This document shows, in pieces, positions 1-7,552 of a stretch of DNA of 15,004 nt (positions within the stretch are counted from its first letter, which is position 1; each line of letters starts with the position of its first letter). A program made the position numbers and the translations under genes. Under the pieces are notes generated by a model. It did not search any database, was not told the origin of the DNA, and worked only from the letters and a program-made list of their open reading frames with translations. The stretch is from an uncultured Lysobacter sp. (lineage in GTDB: Bacteria; Pseudomonadota; Gammaproteobacteria; Xanthomonadales; Xanthomonadaceae): positions 1 to 15,004 of the forward strand of contig CAMLHR010000005.1 of the NCBI GenBank assembly GCA_946479915.1. Reading direction: 5' to 3'.

Positions 1-48
1 CACATCGCGATAGCCGAAATGGGTGGTGCCGGGCTCGTGGTCGCTCAT
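1..48 (-). CDS. ubiE: UbiE, ubiquinone/menaquinone biosynthesis C-methyltransferase (N-terminal fragment)
   Basis: Only the first 16 codons lie in the window; the rest runs off the left edge. Reading the minus strand from the ATG at 48 gives MSDHEPGTTHFGYRDV. The TTHFG(Y/F)RDV stretch is the conserved start of UbiE, the SAM-dependent methyltransferase that adds the C-methyl group to the benzoquinol ring in ubiquinone (and menaquinone) synthesis in the cytoplasm. Position supports it: ubiE lies just beyond hslVU in xanthomonads, as I recall. There is no Shine-Dalgarno before this ATG, but an extended -10 box sits six bases upstream, so the message may be leaderless. The fragment is too short to show the methyltransferase motifs, so the call rests on the N-terminal signature and context. 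Confidence 0.75.
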   Translation of the reverse strand, partial: MSDHEPGTTHFGYRDV

Positions 49-54
49 GCGGCG

Positions 55-63
55 ATTATCGCA
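55..63 (-). promoter_or_regulatory. Putative extended -10 promoter of ubiE
   Basis: On the minus strand TGC-GATAAT reads as an extended -10 element (TGn plus five of six matches to TATAAT). It ends six bases before the ubiE ATG (spacer CGCCGC). I see no convincing -35 hexamer at 16-18 bases, which is usual for extended -10 promoters. Transcription would begin at or next to the ATG. Confidence 0.45.
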
Positions 64-140
64 TCACCGCTCCCGCTTTCCCGCAGTGCCGCATGGCGTG
101 CTTCACGGAGCACGCCGTGGAGTGTGCGTCGTGCGAGTAC

Positions 141-158
141 GGCGGGTTGAAACCCGCC
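141..158. repeat. Perfect inverted repeat (GGCGGGTT/AACCCGCC), REP-like
   Basis: GGCGGGTT, a two-base GA centre, then AACCCGCC: an 8-base perfect stem in the spacer between hslU and ubiE. It resembles short REP palindromes scattered between xanthomonad genes, but only this copy plus a degenerate partner (191-207) is visible here. No T-run follows on either strand, so a classical intrinsic terminator is unlikely. It could still stabilise the 3' end of the hslU message. Confidence 0.55.
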
Positions 159-174
159 CGATGTGACGCACCGG

Positions 175-207
175 CCGCGCATCAGCGCGGGGCGGGTTTT
201 CACCGCC
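175..207. repeat. Two adjacent small hairpins downstream of hslU
   Basis: CCGCGC-ATCA-GCGCGG (175-190) is a perfect 6-base stem with a 4-base loop. It is followed directly by GGCGG-GTTTTCA-CCGCC (191-207), a 5-base stem and degenerate relative of the palindrome at 141-158. They lie about 25 bases past the hslU stop in the direction of its transcription. A role as mRNA 3'-end structure is an inference; no U-tract is seen. Confidence 0.4.
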
Positions 208-232
208 ATGAGACACCGGATCGTCCTCCGCC

Positions 233-1621
233 CTACAGGATGTAACGCGACAGGTCGGGATCCTGCACCAGCTCGCCCAGGTGCGCATCGACGTAATCGC
301 GGTCGATGACCACGCGCGCCCCGCCGCGATCCGGCGCCTCGAAGCTCAGCGTATCCAGCAGCCGTTCCATCACCGTGTGCAGGCGGCGCGCGCCGATGTT
401 TTCCTGGCGATCGTTGACCTGCTCGGCGATGCCGGCGAGCCGGTCCACGGCGTCCTCGCCAAAGCTGACCTCGACGCCTTCGGTCTTCAGCAGTTCGACG
501 TACTGGCGCGTGAGCGCGGCGCGCGGCTCGGTGAGGATGCGCACGAAATCGTCCTTGCTCAGCGCCGACAGCTCGACGCGGATCGGAAAGCGGCCCTGCA
601 TTTCCGGAATCAGGTCGGATGGCTTGGCCAGGTGGAACGCGCCCGAGGCGATGAACAGGATGTGGTCGGTTCTCACCGCTCCGTATTTGGTGCTGACGGT
701 CGAACCTTCGACCAGCGGCAGCAGGTCGCGCTGCACGCCTTCGCGCGAGACATCGGCGCCCATGCCTTCGCTGCGCTTGGCGACCTTGTCGATCTCGTCG
801 ATGAACACGATGCCGTGCTGCTCGCAGGCCTCGATCGCCGCGTCGCGCACCTCGTCCTCGTTGACCAGGCGCCCGGCCTCCTCCTCGACGAGGATCGGCC
901 GCGCGGCGCGGATCATCATCGTGCGCTTGTGCGTCTTCGCGCCGGCCACCTGCGAGAACATCTGGCGCAGCTGCTGGCCCATCTCCTCCATGCCAGGGGG
1001 CGCCATGATGTCCACGCCGACGTTGATCGCGGTCTCCACGTCGATCTCGCGCTCGTCGAGCTCGCCGGCGCGCAGGCGCTTGCGCAGCTTGGCGCGGGTG
1101 TCGGCGGCGGCCTGGCTGTTGTGCTCGGCGGAGGGCTCGTCCTTGACGTCCTCCGGGTTGAAGCCGAACAGGGTCTTGCCGGACGGCTCGCGGCGCGGCA
1201 GCAGCGCGTCGAGGATCCTGTCCTCCGCGCGTTCCTCGGCCCGGGTGCGCACGCGCTGCTTGGCCTGCTCGCGGTGCATCTTGACCGCGGTGTCGGCCAG
1301 GTCGCGCACGATCTGCTCGACGTCCTTGCCGACGTAGCCGACCTCGGTGAAGCGCGTGGCCTCGACCTTCACGAACGGCGCGTTGGCGAGCGTCGCCAGG
1401 CGGCGCGCGATCTCGGTCTTGCCCACGCCGGTCGGGCCGATCATCAGGATGTTCTTCGGCATCACCTCGTCGCGCAGCTCCGGCGCGAGCTGCATGCGGC
1501 GCCAGCGGTTGCGCAGCGCGATGGCGACCGCGCGCTTGGCGTCGTGCTGGCCGACGATGTGGCGGTCGAGTTCCTGCACGATCTCGCGCGGGGTCATGGT
1601 GGTGGAGGCTTCGCGGTTCAC
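233..1621 (-). CDS. hslU: HslU, ATPase subunit of the HslVU (ClpYQ) protease
   Basis: This is the AAA+ unfoldase that feeds substrates into the HslV peptidase chamber in the cytoplasm. From the GTG start it is 462 residues, slightly longer than the usual ~443. Visible landmarks are Walker A GPTGVGKT (62-69), the substrate-gripping pore loop GYVG (95-98), the intermediate domain (about 110-245), Walker B VFIDEID (272-278), the QGRFPIR arginine segment (about 342-348), sensor-2 GARR (about 410-413) and the C-terminal LSRYIL tail that inserts into HslV. I chose GTG at 1621 because GGAGGA lies just before it and it overlaps the hslV stop as GTGA, indicating translational coupling. The alternative ATG at 1597 (MTPREIVQ) lacks a ribosome site and would give 454 residues. 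It is probably co-transcribed with hslV from the heat-shock promoter at 2193-2220. Confidence 0.96.
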   Translation of the reverse strand: MNREASTTMTPREIVQELDRHIVGQHDAKRAVAIALRNRWRRMQLAPELRDEVMPKNILMIGPTGVGKTEIARRLATLANAPFVKVEATRFTEVGYVGKDVEQIVRDLADTAVKMHREQAKQRVRTRAEERAEDRILDALLPRREPSGKTLFGFNPEDVKDEPSAEHNSQAAADTRAKLRKRLRAGELDEREIDVETAINVGVDIMAPPGMEEMGQQLRQMFSQVAGAKTHKRTMMIRAARPILVEEEAGRLVNEDEVRDAAIEACEQHGIVFIDEIDKVAKRSEGMGADVSREGVQRDLLPLVEGSTVSTKYGAVRTDHILFIASGAFHLAKPSDLIPEMQGRFPIRVELSALSKDDFVRILTEPRAALTRQYVELLKTEGVEVSFGEDAVDRLAGIAEQVNDRQENIGARRLHTVMERLLDTLSFEAPDRGGARVVIDRDYVDAHLGELVQDPDLSRYIL

Positions 1622-2169
1622 AGTTCCTCCACCACGATGTTCTGGTTGGTGTAGATGCACACGCCGCCGGCGACCTTCAGCGCCTCGACGGCGATGGTCG
1701 TGGCGTCGAGCGTGGTGTGCGCCTGCAGGGCGCGCGCGGCCGACAGCGCGAAGGGGCCGCCGGAACCGATCGCGACGATGCCGTCCTCCGGCTCGATCAC
1801 GTCGCCGGTACCGGAAACGACCAGCGAGGTCTCGCGGTCGGCCACGACCAGCAGCGCCTCGAGCTTCCCGAGGCGGCGCTCCGTGCGCCAGTCCTTGGCC
1901 ATCTCGACCGCGGCGCGGGTGAGCTGGCCATGCTTCTCCAGCTTCGCCTCGAACAGCTCGAACAGCGTGAAGGCATCCGCGGCGGCGCCGGCGAAACCGG
2001 CCAGCACCTGGCCGTCGCGGCCGAGGCGGCGGACCTTGCGGGCATTGGATTTCATGACCGTGTTGCCGAGCGTGACCTGGCCGTCGCCGGCGACGGCGAC
2101 GCGGCCGTCGCGGCGGACGGACACGATGGTGGTGGCGTGGAACACGCCGGGGTTGCGGCTGGGATCCAT
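1618..2169 (-). CDS. hslV: HslV, threonine peptidase subunit of the HslVU protease
   Basis: This is the proteasome-like N-terminal-nucleophile peptidase that degrades misfolded and regulatory proteins delivered by HslU. The ATG at 2169 has GGAGGT four bases upstream and gives 183 residues; the frame stays open to 2244 but without family sequence. The catalytic threonine is the first T of TTIVSVRR, at residue 13, so a 12-residue leader ending in HA must be removed. In E. coli only the initiator Met precedes this Thr; as I recall Xanthomonas HslV also carries such a leader. Other family segments are [33 protein letters not shown] and the GSGG segment near residue 130. The gene overlaps hslU by four bases and follows a sigma-32-type promoter. 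Confidence 0.97.
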   Translation of the reverse strand: MDPSRNPGVFHATTIVSVRRDGRVAVAGDGQVTLGNTVMKSNARKVRRLGRDGQVLAGFAGAAADAFTLFELFEAKLEKHGQLTRAAVEMAKDWRTERRLGKLEALLVVADRETSLVVSGTGDVIEPEDGIVAIGSGGPFALSAARALQAHTTLDATTIAVEALKVAGGVCIYTNQNIVVEEL

Positions 2170-2192
2170 GGGACCTCCGGGATGAACCGATG

Positions 2193-2220
2193 AGGTGGGG
2201 TCCGGTGGCGCGGGTTCAAG
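2193..2220 (-). promoter_or_regulatory. Putative sigma-32 (RpoH) heat-shock promoter of hslVU
   Basis: On the minus strand CTTGAA (2220-2215), a 14-base spacer and CCCCACCT (2200-2193) match the RpoH consensus CTTGAA-N13-17-CCCCATnT, with one mismatch among the seven specified -10 positions. Transcription would start about 15-20 bases before the hslV ATG, leaving a short leader that contains the GGAGGT ribosome site. hslVU is a classical RpoH-dependent operon in E. coli, so the match and the context agree. Confidence 0.75.
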
Positions 2221-2244
2221 CATCGCCGCTGGAGCGGCTCCCAC
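2221..2244. repeat. REP-like palindrome between xerC and hslV
   Basis: On the minus strand this begins GTGGGAGCCGCTCC and continues into AGCGGCGATG. It contains GCCGCT-GG-AGCGGC (2225-2238) and the overlapping GGAGC-G-GCTCC (2231-2241), so two alternative stems are possible. It resembles the GTGGGAGCGGCTTCAGCCGC-type REP elements I recall from Pseudomonas and xanthomonads. Only one copy is seen here. It starts 13 bases past the xerC stop and ends exactly where the hslVU -35 box begins. Confidence 0.5.
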
Positions 2245-2256
2245 GGGGAAGCGGGA

Positions 2257-3132
2257 TCAGGCCTTCTTGCGGCGGGCGCGGGGGTGGGCGGCGTCGTAGA
2301 CCTTGGCCAGGTGCTGGTAGTCGAGGTGGGTGTAGATCTGGGTCGTGGCGATGTCGGCGTGGCCGAGCAGTTCCTGGACGCCGCGCAGGTCGCCCGACGA
2401 TTCGAGCACGTGGCTGGCGAAGCTGTGGCGCAGCAGGTGCGGGTGCACGCGCTTGAACAGGCCCTGGCGCTGGGCGAGCTGGCGCAGTCGGAGCTGCACG
2501 GCGCGCGGGGTGATCGAACCGTGGCGGCCGGGGAACACCGGCGCATCGTTGCCGGCGCCGGTTTCACCGCGCCATGCGGCCAGCGCCTCGCGCGCATGCG
2601 AGCCCACCGGCACGCTGCGCTGCTTGCTGCCCTTGCCCAGCACCGTCACCAGGCCGTCGTCCAGGTCCAGGTCGCGCCAGCGCAGCGCGCACAGTTCCGA
2701 CAGGCGCAGGCCGGAGGAATAGAACAGCTCCAGCAGTGCACGGTCGCGCAGGCCCAGCGGCGCGTCGGTCGGCACCTCGACCAGGCGCGCGGCCTCGTCG
2801 GGGTCGAGCACCTGCGGCAGCTTGCGCACGGTCTTCGGCGCCTTCACCGACCCCGCGGGACTGGCCTCGATGCACCCGTGGCGCAGCAGCCAGCGGTAGA
2901 AGCTCCGGCACGCGCTCAGGCGGCGCTGGAGGCTCTTCGGCGTGAGCCCGCGCCGGTGCTCGGCGGCGACGAACGCGCGCAACTGTTCCGGCATGAGGCC
3001 GACCAGGTCGAAGCCATGGGTCGCGGTCCAGGTGGACAGCGCGGCGAGGTCGCGGCGGTAGGCGTCGAGCGTGTGCGCGGACATGCGCCGCTCGACCTGC
3101 AGGTGGGACAGGAAGTCGTCGACGTCAGCCAT
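2257..3132 (-). CDS. xerC: XerC, tyrosine recombinase for chromosome dimer resolution
   Basis: This 291-residue protein is of normal length for XerC, which with XerD resolves chromosome dimers at dif during division. The N-terminal SAM-like DNA-binding domain covers about residues 1-90 (HTLDAYRRDL; SACRSFYRWL). The catalytic domain carries R143 (GLRLSEL), K167 (LGKGSKQR), H232 and R235 (HLLRHSFASH), H258 (LLGHADI) and the nucleophile Y267 (TTQIYTH). All catalytic positions are intact. The lysine-rich tail RARRKKA is typical. The start ATG overlaps the DUF484 stop in ATGGCTGA. The dapF–DUF484–xerC order is the conserved enterobacterial and xanthomonad one, which favours XerC over XerD or a phage integrase. 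Confidence 0.95.
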   Translation of the reverse strand: MADVDDFLSHLQVERRMSAHTLDAYRRDLAALSTWTATHGFDLVGLMPEQLRAFVAAEHRRGLTPKSLQRRLSACRSFYRWLLRHGCIEASPAGSVKAPKTVRKLPQVLDPDEAARLVEVPTDAPLGLRDRALLELFYSSGLRLSELCALRWRDLDLDDGLVTVLGKGSKQRSVPVGSHAREALAAWRGETGAGNDAPVFPGRHGSITPRAVQLRLRQLAQRQGLFKRVHPHLLRHSFASHVLESSGDLRGVQELLGHADIATTQIYTHLDYQHLAKVYDAAHPRARRKKA

Positions 3133-3820
3133 CGAACCGGCGCAAGGCGGTCGCCAGCGCCTCGCCCATCATCCGCAGGAACAGCGTGCCCATGCCCGGG
3201 AAGAACCGGTTCGGGTCGTGGCTGCCGACCGCGACCAGGCCGAGCCCGGGGATCGGCAGCAGCGCGCTGGACTGCACGTGCTCGTCGCGCATGCCGTAGA
3301 GCAGCGCCTGCTTGTCGGGGTGCAGTCGGCCGCAGATCGGCTCGCCGTCGGCCAGGGCGTCGCGGAACGGCGCCAGCCGGGCGTCCTCCGCATCCACCAC
3401 CTGCAGCCAGTCGACGTCCTCCAGGCCGGCCACCGGTTCGAACAGCACGACGCGCACCAGGTCGCCGGCGAAGTCCTCGGCCAGGCTCGCGGCCATCGCG
3501 CGCACCGTACCCGCGGCGGTGCGTTCGCGCATCAGCGCCAGCGCCAGCTGGTGGGTGCGCACCGCCAGGCGCTCGTTGTCCTGCGCGTTGCCGAACAGGT
3601 CCTGCAGCCGCCGCGACAGCTCGCGGTTCTTGTCGCGCAGCACTTCCAGCTGGTAGCTGGCCAGCGACGAGGCCGACCCTTCCTCGCGCGGCACCACCAG
3701 GCTCAGGGCCAGGTCCGGGAACTGCTGGAGGAAGCGGGGATGGCGGCGCAGCCAGGCGGCCACTTCATGGGCGCCGTGGCGCTCCCGCGAATCGTTGCTG
3801 GTCCGGGTCTCGGTGCTCAT
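3125..3820 (-). CDS. DUF484 family protein (GAF-like), xerC partner
   Basis: This 231-residue cytoplasmic protein has the DUF484 pattern. An N-terminal helical region contains [21 protein letters not shown] helical, probably coiled-coil stretch follows (about residues 50-95, [18 protein letters not shown]), then a GAF-like domain to the C terminus with [21 protein letters not shown] and [15 protein letters not shown]. The biochemical function is unknown; no ligand residues can be assigned. The ATG at 3820 was chosen because it overlaps the dapF stop as ATGA and has GAGGGAGA nine bases upstream. The frame is open further upstream to 4426, but that part is antisense-like and overlaps dapF. The protein lies between dapF and xerC with overlaps at both ends, consistent with co-translation. 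Confidence 0.9.
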   Translation of the reverse strand: MSTETRTSNDSRERHGAHEVAAWLRRHPRFLQQFPDLALSLVVPREEGSASSLASYQLEVLRDKNRELSRRLQDLFGNAQDNERLAVRTHQLALALMRERTAAGTVRAMAASLAEDFAGDLVRVVLFEPVAGLEDVDWLQVVDAEDARLAPFRDALADGEPICGRLHPDKQALLYGMRDEHVQSSALLPIPGLGLVAVGSHDPNRFFPGMGTLFLRMMGEALATALRRFDG

Positions 3821-4683
3821 GCCACCCATTCTCCCTCGAAGACGAAACTCGCGGGGCCGGACAGGACGACGGGCGCGCCGTCCGACGGCCAGGAAACCCG
3901 CAGTTCGCCGCCCGGCAACCTGACGGCGAGGTCGCGGTCGACCGCGCCGCGACGCATCAGCACGGCGGCCGCCGCGCAGGCCCCGCTGCCGCAGGCGAGC
4001 GTCTCGCCGACGCCGCGCTCGAACACCCGCAGCCGGATGCGGTCGCGCGCGACGCGCTCGACGAAGCCGACGTTGGCCGAATCCGGGAAGGCGGGATGGC
4101 GCTGCAGCGCCGCGCCCAGCGCGGCCACCGGCGCGGAGGCGACGTCGTCCACCTCGATCACCGCGTGCGGGTTGCCCATGGACACGGCGCCGAAACGCAC
4201 CTCGCGTCCGTCCACGTCCACCGCGTACCAGTCCTGCGCGTCGTTCCAGCCGGCGAGCGGCACCGCCTGCGGCGCGAACCGGGGCGACCCCATCGCCACC
4301 GCGAAGCGGCCGTCGCCATGGCGCTGCACGCGATGGCTGCCGGCGGGGCTCTCGAGTACGAAGTCGTCGGCGATCGCGCCATCGCGGGCCAGCCAGGCCG
4401 CGACGCAGCGCGCGCCGTTGCCGCACTGGCCGGCTTCGGAGCCGTCCGCGTTCCAGATCCGGAACCGGGCCAGCGCACCGGGCGCGGTGGGCGCCTCGAT
4501 CGTCAGCACCTGGTCGCAGCCGACGCCGGTCCGGCGGTCGGCCAGGGCGCGGCAGAGGTCGGCACCGGGCGGCGGCGCGCCATCGCGCAGGTCGAGCACG
4601 ACGAAGTCGTTGCCCGCGCCGTGCATCTTGGAGAACCGCAGCGCGCGGCCGGCCGCCACCGGGGCGCGCGCGGTTTCAGCCAT
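3817..4683 (-). CDS. dapF: Diaminopimelate epimerase DapF
   Basis: DapF is the PLP-independent epimerase converting LL- to meso-diaminopimelate, the precursor of lysine and of the peptidoglycan cross-link. At 288 residues it is slightly longer than the usual ~274 because of about 15 extra N-terminal residues before [15 protein letters not shown]. The two catalytic cysteines are visible: C87 in GQCGNGARC and C231 in LACGSGACA. Other conserved pieces are [24 protein letters not shown] and ANVGFVE. The start ATG at 4683 overlaps the lipoprotein gene's stop (ATGGCTGA), the same eight-base junction as at xerC. A shorter start at M20 is possible, but the overlap favours the longer form. Confidence 0.97.
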   Translation of the reverse strand: MAETARAPVAAGRALRFSKMHGAGNDFVVLDLRDGAPPPGADLCRALADRRTGVGCDQVLTIEAPTAPGALARFRIWNADGSEAGQCGNGARCVAAWLARDGAIADDFVLESPAGSHRVQRHGDGRFAVAMGSPRFAPQAVPLAGWNDAQDWYAVDVDGREVRFGAVSMGNPHAVIEVDDVASAPVAALGAALQRHPAFPDSANVGFVERVARDRIRLRVFERGVGETLACGSGACAAAAVLMRRGAVDRDLAVRLPGGELRVSWPSDGAPVVLSGPASFVFEGEWVA

Positions 4684-4942
4684 CGCCTTCGGCGTCGCCG
4701 GACACCGGCGCGGTGGACGGATCGGAAGGCGGGTCGGCGGCCGGCGGCGGCTCGATCTCGGCCGGCGGATCGGCTTCGGCCGGTTCGGTCGGCGGCGGCA
4801 GCTGCGCCGCGGGCGGCGCCTCGGTCGCGTCGAGCGGTTCCGGCGGCGGGCGCACGAGCGAGCCCTTGTTGCCGCACGCGGACAGCACGAGCGTCGCGGC
4901 GGCGACCAGGAGGAGCACGACGGTTCGATGCGGGGTGGCCAT
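4676..4942 (-). CDS. lptM: LptM-like (YifL family) small lipoprotein
   Basis: This is an 88-residue lipoprotein upstream of dapF, the usual place of lptM (yifL). It has a short basic N-terminus, a hydrophobic segment (residues 8-20) and the lipobox LSAC with the acylated Cys at 23. Next comes [11 protein letters not shown], matching the family's C-G-x-K-G-x-L pattern. In E. coli LptM is an outer-membrane lipoprotein that assists oxidative maturation of the LPS translocon protein LptD; transferring that role here is inference. The remainder (about 33-88) is rich in Pro, Glu, Asp and Ala, likely disordered, and makes the protein longer than the ~67-residue E. coli form. No Shine-Dalgarno precedes the ATG; a -10-like box lies six bases upstream. 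The stop overlaps dapF by eight bases. Confidence 0.8.
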   Translation of the reverse strand: MATPHRTVVLLLVAAATLVLSACGNKGSLVRPPPEPLDATEAPPAAQLPPPTEPAEADPPAEIEPPPAADPPSDPSTAPVSGDAEGDG

Positions 4943-4948
4943 GCGGCG

Positions 4949-4977
4949 AGTGTAGCCGCGCCGCGCGCCGGCGTCAG
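4949..4977 (-). promoter_or_regulatory. Putative promoter of the lptM–dapF–DUF484–xerC run
   Basis: On the minus strand CTGACG (4977-4972), a 17-base spacer and TACACT (4954-4949) resemble a sigma-70 promoter. TACACT ends six bases before the lptM ATG (spacer CGCCGC, identical to that before ubiE). If used, the transcript starts at or beside the ATG. The call rests on pattern only. Confidence 0.35.
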
Positions 4978-4987
4978 TGACGTCGCG

Positions 4988-5368
4988 TCACCGGCCGGGC
5001 GGCTCCGGCCGGTGCCAGAGCCACGTGGCGACGACCGCCATGATCGCGGTGCCGGTCGCGGCCATCCACCAGCGCGGCGCCGTGAGGAACATGAGCGCCG
5101 ACGCGAGCGCCATCGTGGCGATCGCGAACCGCTTCGCGCGTCGCGAGACCGCGCGGTCGCGCTCCCAGTCGCGGATCATCGGGCCGAAGCGCCGGTGCGC
5201 CAGCAGCCAGCCGTGCAGGCGCTCGGACCCGCGCGCCGCCGCGTACGCCGACAACAGGACGAACGGCACCGTGGGCAGGCCGGGCACCACCACGCCGACC
5301 AGCCCGAGGCCCAGGCTCACCCAGGCCAGCAGCCACCAGGCCCAGCGCCACCGCGCGGGACCCGCCAT
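4988..5368 (-). CDS. DUF454 (YbaN-type) inner-membrane protein
   Basis: This 126-residue protein fits the DUF454/YbaN family in length and in its signature: a first membrane segment (about 9-33), [23 protein letters not shown], then [16 protein letters not shown], then a basic stretch (RRAKR). One or two closely spaced membrane segments follow (about 83-118). The function of the family is not established. The ATG at 5368 lies three bases past the stop of the upstream S9 peptidase gene, implying co-transcription with the peptidases. It ends 45 bases before lptM. No catalytic motif is visible. The link to the peptidases is positional only. Confidence 0.85.
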   Translation of the reverse strand: MAGPARWRWAWWLLAWVSLGLGLVGVVVPGLPTVPFVLLSAYAAARGSERLHGWLLAHRRFGPMIRDWERDRAVSRRAKRFAIATMALASALMFLTAPRWWMAATGTAIMAVVATWLWHRPEPPGR

Positions 5369-5371
5369 GCG

Positions 5372-7552
5372 TCAGGACCCCGGCACGTCCAGCTGGTCGA
5401 GCAGGAACGCGTACATCTCCGCCAGTTCGCGGTAGCGGCGGAACCGTCCCGACTTGCCGCCGTGGCCGGCGTCCATGTTGGTGCGGAAGACCACCGGCGC
5501 ATCGGAGGTGTTGAGGTCGCGCAGCCGCGCGACGTACTTCGCCGGCTCCCAGTACTGCACCTGCGAGTCCCACAGGCCGGTGCCGACGAACATCGCCGGG
5601 TACGCCTGCGCCGACAGGTTGTCGTACGGCGAGTACGACAGCATGTAGGCGTAGTAGTCGACCTGCTCGGGGTTGCCCCACTCGTCGTATTCGTTGGTGG
5701 TCAGCGGGATGCTCGGGTCGAGCATCGTCGTCACCACGTCCACGAACGGGACCTGCGACAGGATCACGTCGTAGGTGTCGGGGGCCATGTTGGAGATCGC
5801 GCCCATCAGCAGGCCGCCGGCGCTGCCGCCGTACGCCGCGACGCGGTCGGGTGCCGCGTAGCCCTGCTCCACCAGGTACCTGGTGACGTCGATGAAGTCG
5901 GTGAAGGTGTTCTTCTTGGCGAACAGCTTGCCGGACTCGTACCACTGCCGGCCCATCTCCTGGCCGCCGCGGATGTGCGCGATCGCGTACACCACGCCGC
6001 GGTCGAGCAGGCTCACCACGGGCAGGTTGAAGCCCGGGTCCATGGACGCGCCGTAGCTGCCGTAGCCGTACTGCAGCAGCGGGGCCGTCCCGTCCTTCTC
6101 GAAGCCCTTCCTGTAGACCAGCGACACGGGCACCTTGGTGCCGTCGCGCGCGGTCGCCCAGAGGCGCTCGGTGACGTGCTGCGACGGGTCGTAGCCGATC
6201 ACCGGCTGCTGCTTGAGCAGGCGGCGCTCGCCGGTCCGGGTGTTGAGTTCGTACGTCGTCGAGGGCGTGGTCAGCGAGGTGTAGGCGTAGCGCAGCCACT
6301 CGGTGTCCGGGCGGCTGTTCACCGACAGGCCCATGGAGTACGCCGGCTCGTCGGCCTTGACGTATTCCTCGCTGCCGTTGGGCTTGAGCAGGCGGATGCG
6401 CTCGAGGCCGCCGGAGCGTTCCGCGATCGCGGTGAAGCCGTCGAACAGCTCGAACCCGTCGATGTACACGGCCTCGTCGTGCCCGATCCATTCCTGCCAC
6501 TGGTCGCGCGAGGTCGCCCCCGTCGGCGCGGTCATCACCTTGAAGTTGCTCGCCCCGCCGGCGTTCGTGCGGATGACCCAGCGCCCGCCGTGGTGGTCGG
6601 CGGCGTACTCGACGTCGCGGGCGCGCGGCGCGAACACGGTGAACACCGACGGGTCGGCCGCGGGCGCGCAACGCATCTCGTCGGAGACCGTGCTGGAGAC
6701 GTGGATGCACACGAAGGCGTCGTCGCGCGTGCGCGAGATGCCCATGTAGAAGCTGTCGTCCGGCTCCTCGTACACCACGACGTCGTCGTCCACCGCGGTG
6801 CCGAGCACATGGCGCTTCACGCGCTTGGTCAGCAGCGTCTCGGGATCGTTCTCGACGTAGAACAGCGTGCGGTTGTCGTCCGCCCACACGATGTCCGGCG
6901 AGATGCCCGCGATGCGGTCGTCGAACACTTCGCCGGTCGCCAGGTCCTTCACCCGGATGACGTACTGGCGGCGGCCGACGTCGTCCTCGGCCCAGGCGAG
7001 CAGGCGGTTGTCCTGGCTGACCTCGAAGTCGCCGACGTTGTAGTAGTCCTTGCCCTCCGCCATGGCGTTGACGTCGAGCAGCACCTGCTCGCCGGCGAAG
7101 TCCCCGGCCGCGTTCGCGTCCTGGATCGACGCCGCGTCGACGCCTGCGCCCGCCGGCCGGCGCGCGTACACCGGGTAGTCACGGCCGGTCTCGAAGCGCG
7201 AGTAGTACCACCAGCCGCGCTCGACGTACGGCACCGAGCTGTCGTCCTGCTTGATGCGCCCGACGATCTCCGCGTACAGCTTCTCCTGCAGCGGCGCCAG
7301 CGGCGCCATCACGGCGTCGGCGTAGTCGTTCTCCGCCTCCAGGTACGCGAGGATCGCCGGATCCTTGCGCTCGTCGTCGCGCAGCCAGTAGTACCCGTCC
7401 TCGCGTTCGGCGCCATGCGGCGCGCGCACGACATGCGGCTTCAGGGGGGCGTCGGGCGGTGGCGGGAGTCCGGTGGCGGAGGCAGTGGTGCCAGCAAAGG
7501 TGGAAGCAGCGGTCATCAGCAGGGCGCCAAGCAACAGGGTGGTGGGTTTCAT
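5372..7552 (-). CDS. Exported S9 serine peptidase, oligopeptidase B-like
   Basis: This 726-residue prolyl-oligopeptidase-family enzyme has an N-terminal seven-bladed propeller (about residues 40-450, with EDGYYWLRDDER near its start) and a C-terminal alpha/beta-hydrolase. The catalytic triad is S577 (GGSAGG), D662 (GLWDSQVQYWEP) and H697 (NMDAGHGG). LTTNEYDEWGNP keeps the acidic residues (E621, D623) that in oligopeptidase B select basic P1 residues, and GLWDSQVQ is also OpB-like. Unlike the cytoplasmic E. coli PtrB, it has a signal peptide (hydrophobic 5-20, cleavage near TFA-G) and is probably periplasmic or secreted. The start is uncertain by one codon: AGGA is better spaced from the ATG at 7552 (overlap TGATG), while ATG at 7555 gives an ATGA overlap. 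Either way it is translationally coupled to the preceding S9 gene. Confidence 0.92.
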   Translation of the reverse strand: MKPTTLLLGALLMTAASTFAGTTASATGLPPPPDAPLKPHVVRAPHGAEREDGYYWLRDDERKDPAILAYLEAENDYADAVMAPLAPLQEKLYAEIVGRIKQDDSSVPYVERGWWYYSRFETGRDYPVYARRPAGAGVDAASIQDANAAGDFAGEQVLLDVNAMAEGKDYYNVGDFEVSQDNRLLAWAEDDVGRRQYVIRVKDLATGEVFDDRIAGISPDIVWADDNRTLFYVENDPETLLTKRVKRHVLGTAVDDDVVVYEEPDDSFYMGISRTRDDAFVCIHVSSTVSDEMRCAPAADPSVFTVFAPRARDVEYAADHHGGRWVIRTNAGGASNFKVMTAPTGATSRDQWQEWIGHDEAVYIDGFELFDGFTAIAERSGGLERIRLLKPNGSEEYVKADEPAYSMGLSVNSRPDTEWLRYAYTSLTTPSTTYELNTRTGERRLLKQQPVIGYDPSQHVTERLWATARDGTKVPVSLVYRKGFEKDGTAPLLQYGYGSYGASMDPGFNLPVVSLLDRGVVYAIAHIRGGQEMGRQWYESGKLFAKKNTFTDFIDVTRYLVEQGYAAPDRVAAYGGSAGGLLMGAISNMAPDTYDVILSQVPFVDVVTTMLDPSIPLTTNEYDEWGNPEQVDYYAYMLSYSPYDNLSAQAYPAMFVGTGLWDSQVQYWEPAKYVARLRDLNTSDAPVVFRTNMDAGHGGKSGRFRRYRELAEMYAFLLDQLDVPGS

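Noticed and set aside
141..158. Intrinsic terminator after hslU
   Set aside because: The hairpin is good but there is no T-run on either side in the direction of transcription, so I list it as a repeat only.
281..1654. 457-codon plus-strand frame opposite hslU
   Set aside because: It is a mirror frame of hslU, which is certain; the product has no recognisable domain.
2257..3132. Tyrosine recombinase as a phage or integron integrase
   Set aside because: Length, the dapF–DUF484–xerC order and the absence of att-like repeats or phage genes identify it as XerC.
2284..4980. 898-codon open frame on the plus strand
   Set aside because: It is antisense to xerC, DUF484, dapF and lptM, with low-complexity composition and no family resemblance.
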